Notes: generated from the sequence alone by a model not told the origin. A DNA stretch of 20,311 nucleotides from an uncultured Clostridia bacterium (GCA_934631055.1 CAKTXP010000029.1:1-20311); one strand, 5' to 3'. Counted from the stretch's first letter, positions 1 through 8,147 are shown. Made by a program: numbers and translations.

Positions 1-2321
1 TCCAGCTTGGTGAAGGTGTAGGTCTTGCCGTAGGTCTCGACATACACGGTGCGCATCACCTGTTCGGTGCGCGGCTTATCGCTGCTGTCGGTCGGAACGG
101 ACGCGATGATGTCCACGTTCTCGATACCGCCGAGCACCATGCCGAACGCCGCATACTGTCCATCCAGATAGGTGCTGTCCGCGTGCATGATGAAGAACTG
201 GCTTCCGGCGGAGTCATTCGCGCTGGAACGCGCCATGCTCAGCACGCCGCGGGTATGGCTCAGGTCGTTCTCCACGCCGTTGCTGCTGAATTCGCCGCGG
301 ATGGCGTAGCCCGGTCCGCCCGTGCCGTCGCCATTCGGGTCGCCGCCCTGGATCATGAAGCCGGAGATGACGCGGTGGAAGGTCAGTCCGTCATAGAAAC
401 TGCTGTTGGCAAGAGAGACGAAGTTGCCGACGCTTTCCGGCGCCTTTTCCGGATACAGCTCGCCGTAGATCAGGGAGCCGTCGTTCATCGCGATGGTGAA
501 GGTCGGGTTCTTGTCGATCTGCTCGACGCGGGAAGCCAGCTCCGTGTTGTCCACAGCCAGCGCCGCGTCGCTGTCCAGATCGGTCAGTTCCTTGTCGTTG
601 ATGTAGCCCTTGATGTCCGTGCCAAGCACCGCGACGAACGAATAATTCTCGCCGTCCACGCCGATCTTGCCGAGGATATCGAGCGCCGCGCCCGCCTTCA
701 GGTTCGCGACCGCGTCGCCGTTAGGCATATCGACCAGCTGCGCATCCGCCGCCACGGTCGCATACGCCACCGTTACTTCAGCGGCTTCGCCGACGTACAC
801 ATGGTACAGCGCGCTCAGGTCGCCGATCTGCATGTTCGCCTCGTCGAGAATCTGGTTGACGAACGCGGTATACGCGTCGTTCTTCTTGTCGGTCAGGGCT
901 TCTTCGGTCTCCGTCTCCTTGCGGGATTCAAAATCCGCCTCGCCCGCGGTCAGGTCGCTGGCGTAGCAGAGGATGAAGTAGCCGTAATCCGTCACGATGA
1001 CGTCGGAAACGTCGCCGACGTTCTCCAGCGCCAGCGCGCCCGCGATGAACTCGTCGCCGTAGAGCTGGCTCTCCGCGGCAACCGGGTAGCCGCGCAGCAT
1101 CTGCTCTTCGGTGGAGCTGTCCTCGTTGTAAGCCTTCATGGCTTCCTCGAAGTCCTCGCCGCCGCGAATCGCCGCAACAACCGCCTTCGCCTTGGCATAG
1201 CCGGACAGCTCAGCGATATTCGCCGCTTCATCGCGGGTCGCTTCGTCGTCGGTCGCTTCGCCGTCCACCTTAGCGATGTAGATGCACTCCATCAGGCGGA
1301 TGTTTTCCGGCGTGTAGAGGATCTCGGTCTGATTGATATAGTCGTTGATGAAGCTATCGACATCGGCATAGCTTTCCTTCTGGGAAGCGATCTTCGCGTC
1401 AAACGCTTCCTTGACCTCTTCGTCGGTCACGGTCACGTCGGCGGTCGCCTTCTCATAGATGAAATCGAGGATATCCTTGAGCTGAGCGCTCTCGGTCAGG
1501 GCTTCCTCGGTGTAGCCGCTGTTCGCCAGCTCTTCTTCCACGGCCTGCGCCAGCTCATCGCCGGTGTAGCCGTAGTAAGAGAGATAGCTTTCATAATACT
1601 CGCGCAGGTTATCCAGCGCGGTCTGCACCTGAGCGGTCAGCTCTTCTTCCTTCTCGGCGGTCAGCACATAGCCGTTCTGCTCGGCATAACGGCGGACAAT
1701 CGCCTGGCTGAGCTTCATCTGAACGGTTTCCTGCGCAACGCTTGCCTGGAATTCCTGGTCGTACTCATCCATCGTGTAGCCGTACTGCTCATAGTAAGCG
1801 ATATACGCGGCAAGCTGCTGGTCATACTCATCCTGAATCTCGGAGAGCATTACGGTCACAGCGCCGTCATATGCGCTCGCCAGCACGCTGTCATCCAGCG
1901 CGACAGCCGTGGTCTGTTCTTCAGACGCCTGCTCAGCGGGTTCTTCCGCCGTATCGGTCGTCTCCGTCACTTCGATGGCGACCGGCTCAGCGCTTTCCTC
2001 GCTCTGCACGGCGGCTTCAGCCGTCGGCTCGGTGGTCGGTTCTTCCGTCGGCTCGGCGGTCGGTTCTTCCGTCGGCTCAGCGGTGGGCTCTTCCGTCGGC
2101 TCAGCGGTGGGCTCTTCCGTCGGCTCAGCGGTTGGTTCAGCCGTCGGCTCAGCGGTTGGTTCAGCCGTCGGTTCGGCGGTCGGTTCCGCCGTCGGCTCGG
2201 CAGTCGGTTCTTCTGTTACAACAGGCGTCGCCGTCGCTTCCGTCGCCTTATCCTGCGCGCCGCATGCGCTCATCGTGACGAGCGCCAGCGCCAGCATGAA
2301 CGCCAGCATGGTCTTCTTCAT
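1..2321 (-). CDS. Foldase lipoprotein: PpiC/SurA-like + SH3-like + cyclophilin (3' end outside window)
   Basis: The frame is open from ATG at 2321 to the left edge (773 codons, no stop), so the C-terminus is missing. Residues 1-20 form a lipoprotein signal ending in lipobox MSAC (Cys20). Residues about 37-101 are a TAEP/TEEP linker. Residues about 130-330 are helical and acidic, like the SurA/PrsA chaperone arm. Residues about 337-456 resemble a PpiC (parvulin) domain. Residues about 516-588 look like a bacterial SH3 domain. Residues about 604-773 are a cyclophilin with FHRVISGFMIQGGD (His-Arg, Phe and Gln of the active site) and AGSQFFI. Expected role: peptidyl-prolyl isomerase and chaperone for secreted proteins on the outer membrane face. 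The start at 2321 is preferred over in-frame ATG 2339 because GGAGGG (2332-2337) is correctly spaced for it. The cyclophilin call is firm; the PpiC and SH3 calls are by resemblance. Confidence 0.88.
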   Translation of the reverse strand, partial: MKKTMLAFMLALALVTMSACGAQDKATEATATPVVTEEPTAEPTAEPTAEPTAEPTAEPTAEPTAEPTEEPTAEPTEEPTAEPTEEPTAEPTEEPTTEPTAEAAVQSEESAEPVAIEVTETTDTAEEPAEQASEEQTTAVALDDSVLASAYDGAVTVMLSEIQDEYDQQLAAYIAYYEQYGYTMDEYDQEFQASVAQETVQMKLSQAIVRRYAEQNGYVLTAEKEEELTAQVQTALDNLREYYESYLSYYGYTGDELAQAVEEELANSGYTEEALTESAQLKDILDFIYEKATADVTVTDEEVKEAFDAKIASQKESYADVDSFINDYINQTEILYTPENIRLMECIYIAKVDGEATDDEATRDEAANIAELSGYAKAKAVVAAIRGGEDFEEAMKAYNEDSSTEEQMLRGYPVAAESQLYGDEFIAGALALENVGDVSDVIVTDYGYFILCYASDLTAGEADFESRKETETEEALTDKKNDAYTAFVNQILDEANMQIGDLSALYHVYVGEAAEVTVAYATVAADAQLVDMPNGDAVANLKAGAALDILGKIGVDGENYSFVAVLGTDIKGYINDKELTDLDSDAALAVDNTELASRVEQIDKNPTFTIAMNDGSLIYGELYPEKAPESVGNFVSLANSSFYDGLTFHRVISGFMIQGGDPNGDGTGGPGYAIRGEFSSNGVENDLSHTRGVLSMARSSANDSAGSQFFIMHADSTYLDGQYAAFGMVLGGIENVDIIASVPTDSSDKPRTEQVMRTVYVETYGKTYTFTKL
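2021..2215 (-). repeat. Tandem TAEP/TEEP-coding repeat
   Basis: About 16 copies of a 12-bp unit encode Thr-(Ala/Glu)-Glu-Pro inside the foldase lipoprotein. It forms an extended acidic linker between the lipid anchor and the folded domains, probably spanning the cell wall. Adjacent units are nearly identical at the DNA level (alternating ACG-GAA-GAG-CCC and ACC-GCT-GAG-CCG), so copy number could vary by slippage in steps that keep the frame. Confidence 0.9.
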
Positions 2322-2443
2322 ACGCTTTATTCCCTCCATAGTCTGTGATGCGGCATTTTCCGCCTTGCTTCCATAGAAGCAGGGCTGGAAAGAGCCGCAT
2401 GACTTTGCCGGTACAGTAACCGGCATCAAAACCATCGTCACCC

Positions 2444-2472
2444 ATTATACCTGCCGTCGGGCAAAAAGGCAA
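2444..2472 (-). promoter_or_regulatory. Sigma-A-type promoter of the foldase gene
   Basis: Read on the minus strand, TTGCCT (2467-2472), a 17-bp spacer and a perfect TATAAT (2444-2449) lie about 120 nt upstream of the lipoprotein start. Predicted transcription start is near 2437. No operator is evident. Confidence 0.7.
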
Positions 2473-2535
2473 TCTTTTCGGGAAATTGCCTTGACGACTT
2501 CATGTGTCATTCACAATTGCGTCACAATCTTTGGC

Positions 2536-3714
2536 TCACAGCGCCTTGACGAACGCTTCAATGCGGTTCAGGGCTTCGCTGAGCTTTTCTACGCTCGTCG
2601 CATAAGAGCAGCGGATGTGTCCCTCGCCGGATGCGCCGAATGCCGTGCCGGGTACGCAGGCGACGTGCTTTTCTTTCAGCAGCCGTGTGCAGAATTCGTC
2701 GCTCGTCAGTCCCGTGGACGCGATGGATGGGAAAACATAGAACGCGCCCTTCGGCTCAAAGCAGGTCAGCCCCATGCCGTTCAGCCGCTCGACCATCAGC
2801 CTGCGGCGGCGGTCATAGGAACGCACCATCGTTTTGACATCCTCAAAATCCGTTTCAAACGCGCGTCCCAGCGCGCGGTCCGCCGCCGTCTGCCCCATGA
2901 TGGACGCGCAGAGCATCGTATACTGATGGATCTTGAACATCGGCGCGATCAGCTCCTTCGGTCCGCAGGCATAGCCTACGCGCCAGCCTGTCATGGCAAA
3001 CGCCTTGGAAAAACCGTTGAGCGTGATAGTCCTCTCCCACATGCCCTCGATGGACGCGAACGACGTGTGCTTATGCCCGCCGTAGACCAGCTCGGAATAA
3101 ATCTCGTCGGAGATGACGACGATATCCGTGCCTTCCAGCACCTGCGCGATATCGCAGAGCTGTTCGCGGGACATGACGCCGCCGGTCGGATTGTTGGGAT
3201 AGGGCAGGATGAGCGCCTTCGTCTTAGGCGTGATCGCCATGCGAAGCGCTTCCGGCGTCAGCGCAAAGCAGTCCTCCGCGCGCGTGACGACCGGTACAGG
3301 CACGCCGCCCGAAAACGTCACACCCGGCGCATAGCTGACATAGCTCGGTTCGGGGATAAGCACCTCGTCGCCGGGGCAGACCAGCGCGCGGAGCGCCAGG
3401 TCAATGCCCTCGCTCGCGCCGACCGTCACCAGGATCTCATCTTTGGGGTCATAGGCGACATGATAGCGCATCCGGAGATACGCGGATATCTTCTCCCTCA
3501 GCGGCTCCATGCCCCAGTTGGACGTATACTGCGTATGCCCTTCCTCGATGGATTGGATCGCCGCGTCGCGTATCGCCCACGGGGTCACGAAATCCGGCTC
3601 GCCGACGCCCAGAGAGATGGCGTCCGGCATCTGCTTGACGATATCAAAGAACTTGCGGATACCGCTGGGCGGCACATCCGCCACGCGGTGATTGATGACC
3701 TTCTGGAAGTCCAT
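2536..3714 (-). CDS. Class I/II PLP aminotransferase (AlaT/PatA/AspC-like)
   Basis: A 392-residue fold-type I aminotransferase, the usual length for this group. Visible motifs are NNPTG (residues 174-178), SDEIY (D203, pairs with the pyridoxal nitrogen), SKAFAMTGWR (K237, the Schiff-base lysine), and HIRCSYA (R368, binds the substrate carboxylate). It would transfer amino groups between an amino acid and 2-oxoglutarate or pyruvate in the cytoplasm. Its ATG shares one base with the TGA of the upstream Lrp-family gene (TGATG), so the two are translationally coupled. In Bacillus subtilis an Lrp-type gene and an aminotransferase of this type form the alaR-alaT pair, so alanine aminotransferase is the best guess. 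Aspartate or N-acetyl-diaminopimelate aminotransferase are alternatives that sequence alone does not exclude. Confidence 0.93.
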   Translation of the reverse strand: MDFQKVINHRVADVPPSGIRKFFDIVKQMPDAISLGVGEPDFVTPWAIRDAAIQSIEEGHTQYTSNWGMEPLREKISAYLRMRYHVAYDPKDEILVTVGASEGIDLALRALVCPGDEVLIPEPSYVSYAPGVTFSGGVPVPVVTRAEDCFALTPEALRMAITPKTKALILPYPNNPTGGVMSREQLCDIAQVLEGTDIVVISDEIYSELVYGGHKHTSFASIEGMWERTITLNGFSKAFAMTGWRVGYACGPKELIAPMFKIHQYTMLCASIMGQTAADRALGRAFETDFEDVKTMVRSYDRRRRLMVERLNGMGLTCFEPKGAFYVFPSIASTGLTSDEFCTRLLKEKHVACVPGTAFGASGEGHIRCSYATSVEKLSEALNRIEAFVKAL

Positions 3715-4208
3715 CAGGGCATCACCGCCTGACGCCTGTCGTCCGCGCCGCCTTCAAAGATCGCGCCGCCGTATTTGTACGTCTTGAGCATGAAGTGGGT
3801 CGCCGTGCCGGTCACGCCCTCGATGACGGACAGGCGGCTGTGAACGAACTGCGCCAGTTCGCGCAGCGTCGCCGCTTCGCAGACGACCATCAGGTCATAC
3901 GCGCCGCTCATCAGGTACAGCGACTTAACCTCGTCATACTGCATGATGCGCTGCGCGATGGCGTCAAAGCCCTTTTCTCGCTGGGGCTGGACGTTGACCT
4001 CGATGACCGCGCGGACGAACGCCTTGTCCGTGCGCTCCCAATTGATAAGCGCCTGATAGCCGACAAGCACGCCCGCGCGGCGGAGTCCGTCGATCGCCGC
4101 ATGAACCGATTCCTCGCTGCTGCCGGTCATGACGGCGATCTCCTTCGGCGTCACGCGTGCATCTTCACAGAGGATCTCCAAAATGTGCATATCCAAAGTC
4201 GAAAACAT
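3714..4208 (-). CDS. Lrp/AsnC family transcriptional regulator
   Basis: A 164-residue protein of normal Lrp size. Residues 1-50 form a winged helix-turn-helix (LDMHILEILCEDARVTPKEIA), and residues about 62-142 form the RAM/AsnC effector domain with the typical GAYDLMVVCEA strand and loop. The ATG at 4208 is preceded by AGGAGAG (4214-4220). It sits first in a two-gene unit and overlaps the aminotransferase start by one base, so it probably controls that gene in response to an amino acid such as alanine. No clean -10/-35 is visible upstream; the gap is filled by palindromic repeat copy A, so the pair may be read from the LysR promoter or from a weak promoter inside the repeat. Confidence 0.92.
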   Translation of the reverse strand: MFSTLDMHILEILCEDARVTPKEIAVMTGSSEESVHAAIDGLRRAGVLVGYQALINWERTDKAFVRAVIEVNVQPQREKGFDAIAQRIMQYDEVKSLYLMSGAYDLMVVCEAATLRELAQFVHSRLSVIEGVTGTATHFMLKTYKYGGAIFEGGADDRRQAVMP

Positions 4209-4229
4209 CGAATCTCTCCTTTTTGAGTA

Positions 4230-4490
4230 CGATTGGGGCTGCGCTCCAAACCCCGCCTGAGGGATTTCAGTCCGGGAAACTCGTATAGAAACGCAAGCGT
4301 TTCTTACGATTTCCGATTTCCATCACGCTGAACCCCGCACAGCGGGCGCGTGATTCCAATCCCCTCAGACTCCCTTCTTCGCTTCGCACCGGTTTAAATA
4401 CGCTTTCCCTCAGCTATCGCTTCGCGATAGCGTAGTGGAGGGTCAAGGGAACTTAGTTCCCTTGTGGGGTTTGGGGCAAAGCCCCAATCG
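4230..4490. repeat. Modular palindromic intergenic element, copy A
   Basis: This fills nearly the whole gap between the LysR stop and the Lrp start. The copy is bounded by inverted ends carrying CGATTGGGGCT and AGCCCCAATCG. Internal hairpins in plus-strand order: GAAACGCAAGCGTTTC (4288-4303); outer stem ATCACGC/GCGTGAT (4322-4328, 4348-4354) around CCCGC-ACA-GCGGG; GCTATCGC-TTC-GCGATAGC (4413-4431); AAGGGAAC-TTA-GTTCCCTT (4445-4463); GGGGC-AAA-GCCCC (about 4474-4485). A GGTTTAAA box lies near 4391. There is no open frame or transposase. The other four copies in the window share these modules. Confidence 0.85.
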
Positions 4491-4500
4491 TTCCCCTATT

Positions 4501-5424
4501 TTAAAACACGCTCTCCGGGTCAAAACCCGCGTTCGTCGCCGGCGCTTCCGCGCGCTTTTGACGCGCAAAGGACTCGATGAACATCGCCATCTGCCGAACG
4601 GCGGGCGCCATCATCTGCGGATTGAGTACCGCGATGCCAAACTCGCGGTATTCCATCGGCTCAATGGCGTAAGTGTTTACGTCGCCATGAATGCGCTCAA
4701 GCGTCAAACTCGGCAGGATGCAGATGCCGAATCCGCTTTCGACCATCGCAATCGTGGACAAATCGTCCACCACGCGGCAGCTCGCGCGCACCGTGATATG
4801 GTATTTCGCCAAAAAAGCCTGTACGTCCGCATCCGTCGCATCGCCCTGCGCGACGAACGTTTCCGCGCGCATCTCTTCCGGCGTGATGACGCCCGGCGTA
4901 TGCGTCCTGAATCCGCGCGGCGCAACGCACATCAGCCGGTCGCGGTACAGCGGGCGGACGGTCAGGTCGCGCGTCGATTCCGTGGACAGGAAGCCTAAAT
5001 CGACTACGCCCGTCTTAATCCATTCGATAACGTCGTCATACGTTCCCTGGTCGATTTCAATTTCCACGCCCGGATACTTCGCCCGATATTCCGTCACCAG
5101 CTGCGGAAGCCATGCCACGCAGACGCTGTTGAACGCGCCGATGCGCACCTTGCCGCGCTGAACGCCTTTCAGCTCGCCGACCGTCTGGGTCAGCGCTTCG
5201 TCGGCGGAAAGCACCTGACGGATGACAGGGTAGAGCGCCTCTCCGCTTCGGGTCAACGATACGCCGCCCTTTCCGCGGACAAAAAGCGCAAATCCGCAGG
5301 CCTCTTCCATCGAACTGACGGCATGGCTGATGGCGCTGGGCGTCAGATGCAGAATCTGCGCGGCGCGGGCAAAGCTTCCCTGCTGTGTGACGGTATGAAA
5401 GATGCGGTATTCCAGCAGCGTCAT
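4501..5424 (-). CDS. LysR-family transcriptional regulator
   Basis: With the start at 5424 the protein has 307 residues, standard for LysR regulators. Residues 1-60 carry the winged helix-turn-helix (LEYRIFHTVTQQGSFARAAQ, then LHLTPSAISHAVSSME). Residues about 88-290 are the periplasmic-binding-like effector domain (GKVRIGAFNSVCVAWLPQLV, DLGFLST). AGGAGG at 5431-5436 lies 6 nt before ATG 5424; the upstream in-frame ATG at 5496 would add 24 residues that overlap the promoter and has no ribosome binding site. There is no divergent neighbour, so its target is unknown; the flanking genes suggest a nitrogen or amino-acid signal, but that is a guess. It is followed by palindromic copy A. Confidence 0.93.
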   Translation of the reverse strand: MTLLEYRIFHTVTQQGSFARAAQILHLTPSAISHAVSSMEEACGFALFVRGKGGVSLTRSGEALYPVIRQVLSADEALTQTVGELKGVQRGKVRIGAFNSVCVAWLPQLVTEYRAKYPGVEIEIDQGTYDDVIEWIKTGVVDLGFLSTESTRDLTVRPLYRDRLMCVAPRGFRTHTPGVITPEEMRAETFVAQGDATDADVQAFLAKYHITVRASCRVVDDLSTIAMVESGFGICILPSLTLERIHGDVNTYAIEPMEYREFGIAVLNPQMMAPAVRQMAMFIESFARQKRAEAPATNAGFDPESVF

Positions 5425-5451
5425 GGTGTTCCTCCTCATGGCCGGCTCAAT

Positions 5452-5502
5452 TCGGTATATCCAGCCATTATAGCTTACTGTAACACTTTTCGGCATATAC
5501 CG
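5452..5502 (-). promoter_or_regulatory. LysR gene promoter with flanking inverted repeat
   Basis: On the minus strand a perfect TATAAT (5467-5472) lies about 43 nt upstream of the LysR start; the best -35 is a weak TGCCGA at 17 bp. The promoter is bracketed by inverted arms CGGTATATCC (5452-5461) and GGCATATACCG (5492-5502, one extra base). A weak -35 plus symmetric arms suits an autoregulated or activated LysR promoter, but the operator role is inferred. Confidence 0.5.
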
Positions 5503-5518
5503 TCAATATAAACGGAAC

Positions 5519-5545
5519 AAAAAAACCGCTTCCCGAAAGAAGCGG
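5519..5545 (-). terminator. Rho-independent terminator downstream of glmS
   Basis: On the minus strand: perfect 7-bp stem CCGCTTC/GAAGCGG (5526-5532, 5539-5545), 6-nt loop, then seven U (5519-5525). It lies about 320 nt beyond the glmS stop, so palindromic copy B would be transcribed as the glmS 3' UTR before termination. Confidence 0.85.
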
Positions 5546-5572
5546 CGGGGAAGACGCTTGGGACTCCGTCCA

Positions 5573-5860
5573 GTCCGGGAAACTCGCATAGGGGCGCTGT
5601 CCTCTGCCTGCGGCAGACGCGCCCGCTTCGCGAACGCGCAAGCGCTCCTTGCGATTTCCGATTTCCATCATGCTGAATCCCGCACAGCGGGCGCATGATT
5701 CCAATCCCCTTTCAAGAACCTGAGGTTCTTGGATTTCCCACTCTTCATGTATCGCTTTGCGATACATGAATGATAAAGCCTGTTTAAACCGGCGCGAAGC
5801 GGAGAGGAAGGTCAAAGGAACTCAGTTCCTTTGTGGGGTGCGGGGCAAAGCCCCGCTCGT
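5573..5860. repeat. Modular palindromic intergenic element, copy B
   Basis: This lies between the glmS stop and its terminator. Modules: TCTGCC-TGC-GGCAGA (5603-5617); ATCATGC/GCATGAT (5667-5673, 5693-5699) around CCCGC-ACA-GCGGG; AAGAACC-TGA-GGTTCTT (5714-5730); CATGTATCGC-TTT-GCGATACATG (5746-5768); GTTTAAACC near 5792; AAAGGAAC-TCA-GTTCCTTT (5814-5832); GCGGGGC-AAA-GCCCCGC (5840-5856). Several stems carry paired substitutions relative to copy A (for example CACGC/GCGTG becomes CATGC/GCATG). Confidence 0.85.
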
Positions 5861-5865
5861 CCCTT

Positions 5866-7752
5866 TTACTCCACCGTTACGCTTTTCGCCAAGTTGCGCG
5901 GCTTGTCAACGTCCAAGCCCTTCGCGCAGCTGATGTAGTACGCCAAAAGCTGAAGCGGGATGACCGCCAGCGACGTGGCAAACAGCGGGTCTGTCCGCGG
6001 AACATAGACCGTAAAGTTCACCGTGTCCTCGATGGCGTACTGACCGTAGCTCGTCAGCCCGAACAGGTTCGCGCCGCGGCTGCGCACCTCGACCATGTTG
6101 GAAACCTCTTTTTCAAACAGCTCCGGCTGGGTCGCGATTGCTACGACAAGCACGCCGTCCTCGATCAGGCTGATGGTTCCGTGCTTCAATTCGCCTGCGG
6201 CATACGCTTCGGAATGGATGTAGCTGATTTCTTTCAGCTTCAGGCTGCCTTCCATGCTGATGGCGTAATCCAGCCCGCGCCCGATGAAGAATACGTCCTT
6301 GCATGCCGCCATCTTGTTCGCGTACCACTGCACGCGCTCCTTGTCGGACAGCACGCGCTCAATCTGATCCGGCAGGGCAAGCAGCTGCTCGATGAGTTCC
6401 TGACGGCGCGCCGCGCTCAGCAGCCCACGCACGTCCGCCAGATGCACCGCCAGCAGATAGACCGCCGCAAGCTGGGTGGAATACGCCTTGGTCGTTGCGA
6501 CGGCGATCTCCGGACCCGCCCAGGTATACATCACGCTGTCCGCCTCGCGCGCGATGGACGAGCCGACGACGTTGACGATCGCCAGCGTGCGCTCGCCGCG
6601 CTCCTTGCACAGGCGCAGGGCGGCAAGGCTGTCCGCCGTCTCGCCGCTCTGGCTGATGATAATGACCAGCGCTTTTTCTTCCAAAATCGGGTCGCGGTAG
6701 CGGAATTCGCTCGCCAGCTCTACCTCGCAGGGGATGCGCGCCATCTTCTCGATGACATAGCGCGCCGCCATGCCGACGTGATACGCCGAGCCGCAGCCGA
6801 TGAGATAGATGCGGGAAATATCGGCATAATCCTCGTCGGTTAGTCCGGTCTCGCTCAGGTCGATGTTTTTTTCGCCGTCTTCGTTTTCCTTGATGCGCGG
6901 GGAGAGCGTATCGCGCATAGCGCGCGGCTGCTCGTGGATCTCCTTCATCATGAAATGCTCATAGCCGTCCTTCTCCGCGGCGGCGGCATCCCATTTGATC
7001 TCCACAAACGGCTTTTCGATCTCTTCGCAGTCGATATTGTACAGGTGAAGTTCGCCGCGGGTCAGGCAGGCGATCTCCTGATTGTCGATATAGACGACGT
7101 TGCGGGTATAATTCAGTACGGCAGGCACGTCGGAGGCGATCATATGCCCCTCATACTCGCCGTCGCAGCGCCCGATGATGAGCGGGCTGTCCTTGCGGGT
7201 CGCATAGATGACGCCGGGCTGGTCGCCGAAAAGGATGCCCAGCGCATAGCTTCCGCGGACGCGGATCATCATATTGCGGATCGCGTCGAGCGCGCGTTCG
7301 CAGGGGGAAAGCCCCTTCTTGCCCGCTTCAACGTAATAGCTGTCCAGCAGCGCGGCGGCGACTTCGGTATCCGTCTGAGAAGAGAAGGTATAGCCTTTGC
7401 GCGCAAGCGCTTCTTTGATCTCCTGATAGTTTTCGATGATGCCGTTATGGACGAGTACGACGCGCTTTTCCCTGGTGTACTGCGGGTGCGCGTTGACGGT
7501 GCTGGGTTCGCCATGGGTTGCCCAGCGGGTATGACCGATGCCGCAGAGACCGCGGACGGCGTTGCCGGAATCGGTCATCTCCATGAGGTTCTTGAGGCGG
7601 CCCTTCGCCTTGACGACCTCGACATGGTCGTTGTTTTCATCGCGCACGGCGATACCGGCGGAGTCATATCCGCGGTATTCCAGTTTCGAGAGTCCGGCAA
7701 GCAAAATGGGCGCCGCCTGTTTGACGCCGACATATCCAACGATTCCGCACAT
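5866..7752 (-). CDS. glmS: Glutamine-fructose-6-phosphate aminotransferase (isomerizing)
   Basis: A 628-residue cytoplasmic enzyme making glucosamine-6-phosphate from fructose-6-phosphate and glutamine, the first committed step to UDP-GlcNAc and peptidoglycan. Residues 2-220 are the class II glutaminase domain (nucleophile Cys2 in MCGIVGYVG, then GHTRWATHG and HNGIIENY). Two SIS domains follow (about 305-440 with IGCGSAYHVGMAARY and SQSGETADSLAAL; about 475-610 with GRGLDYAISMEGSLKLKEIS). It ends in PRNLAKSVTVE, where K623 matches the sugar-binding lysine of GlmS. AAGGAGG (7761-7767) precedes ATG 7752. It has its own promoter about 400 nt upstream with a structured leader and palindromic copy C between. 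Downstream are copy B and a strong terminator, so it is probably monocistronic. Confidence 0.98.
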   Translation of the reverse strand: MCGIVGYVGVKQAAPILLAGLSKLEYRGYDSAGIAVRDENNDHVEVVKAKGRLKNLMEMTDSGNAVRGLCGIGHTRWATHGEPSTVNAHPQYTREKRVVLVHNGIIENYQEIKEALARKGYTFSSQTDTEVAAALLDSYYVEAGKKGLSPCERALDAIRNMMIRVRGSYALGILFGDQPGVIYATRKDSPLIIGRCDGEYEGHMIASDVPAVLNYTRNVVYIDNQEIACLTRGELHLYNIDCEEIEKPFVEIKWDAAAAEKDGYEHFMMKEIHEQPRAMRDTLSPRIKENEDGEKNIDLSETGLTDEDYADISRIYLIGCGSAYHVGMAARYVIEKMARIPCEVELASEFRYRDPILEEKALVIIISQSGETADSLAALRLCKERGERTLAIVNVVGSSIAREADSVMYTWAGPEIAVATTKAYSTQLAAVYLLAVHLADVRGLLSAARRQELIEQLLALPDQIERVLSDKERVQWYANKMAACKDVFFIGRGLDYAISMEGSLKLKEISYIHSEAYAAGELKHGTISLIEDGVLVVAIATQPELFEKEVSNMVEVRSRGANLFGLTSYGQYAIEDTVNFTVYVPRTDPLFATSLAVIPLQLLAYYISCAKGLDVDKPRNLAKSVTVE

Positions 7753-7775
7753 GGTATCTTCCTCCTTGTTTTAGG

Positions 7776-7949
7776 GGGACGTATGGGGTTTTGCCCCAAA
7801 CATCCGGTAAACTCGCATAGAAACGCAAGCGTTTTTTGCGATTTCCGATTTCCATCACGCTGAACCCCGCACAGCGGGCGCGTGATTCCAATCCCACCAA
7901 GAACCTGAGGTTCTTGGACTTCCCACTGCGCTATCGCAAAGCGATAGCT
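7776..7949. repeat. Modular palindromic intergenic element, copy C
   Basis: A shorter copy ending 24 bases before the glmS start, hence inside its 5' UTR. Modules: TGGGG-TTTT-GCCCCA (about 7784-7797); GAAACGCAAGCG (about 7820-7831); ATCACGC/GCGTGAT (7854-7860, 7880-7886) around CCCGC-ACA-GCGGG; CCAAGAACC-TGA-GGTTCTTGG (7897-7917, perfect); GCTATCGC-AAA-GCGATAGC (7930-7948). The distal GGGAACTCAGTTCCC module of other copies is missing; the sequence beyond 7950 is unrelated. Confidence 0.85.
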
Positions 7950-8140
7950 GATAAGTTTTGTTTCCGCATCGTAACCTTAGCCCCCGGACGCGCCCCGCAG
8001 GGCGGTTAGTCCGGGTCGTACCCCCATTCCCGGGTGCAGGGTGTCCCTGCTCGTTTCAATGGGGGTGATGGGGTTCTTAGGGGATTTAGGGGGAGAAATC
8101 GAAATCTCCCCCTAATCCCCTAAGCCTGCGGCGCGCGTCT
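7950..8140 (-). other. Structured glmS leader RNA region (non-repeat part)
   Basis: This lies between the predicted glmS transcription start and copy C. Three strong hairpins are visible: a stem of about 20 bp built from TTAGGGGATT and AGGGGGAGA against TCTCCCCCT and AATCCCCTAA (8077-8123, one bulge); ACCCCCATT/AATGGGGGT (8020-8028, 8058-8066) enclosing GCAGGG-TGT-CCCTGC (8036-8050); CCCGGAC/GTCCGGG (7983-7989, 8009-8015) enclosing GCCC-CGCA-GGGC. No coding frame is supported. I looked for the conserved core of the glmS ribozyme and do not recognise it. It may be a regulatory leader of another kind; function unknown. Confidence 0.5.
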
Positions 8141-8147
8141 TTCTTCA

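Noticed and set aside
183..2348. 721-residue plus-strand frame opposite the foldase gene
   Set aside because: Its translation is Arg/Val-rich and ends in repeats mirroring the TAEP linker; the minus strand has clear cyclophilin motifs, a lipobox, a promoter and a ribosome binding site.
7753..8147. glmS ribozyme
   Set aside because: Position fits, but I cannot find the conserved catalytic core by eye; only unrelated hairpins are visible. A model search is needed to be certain.
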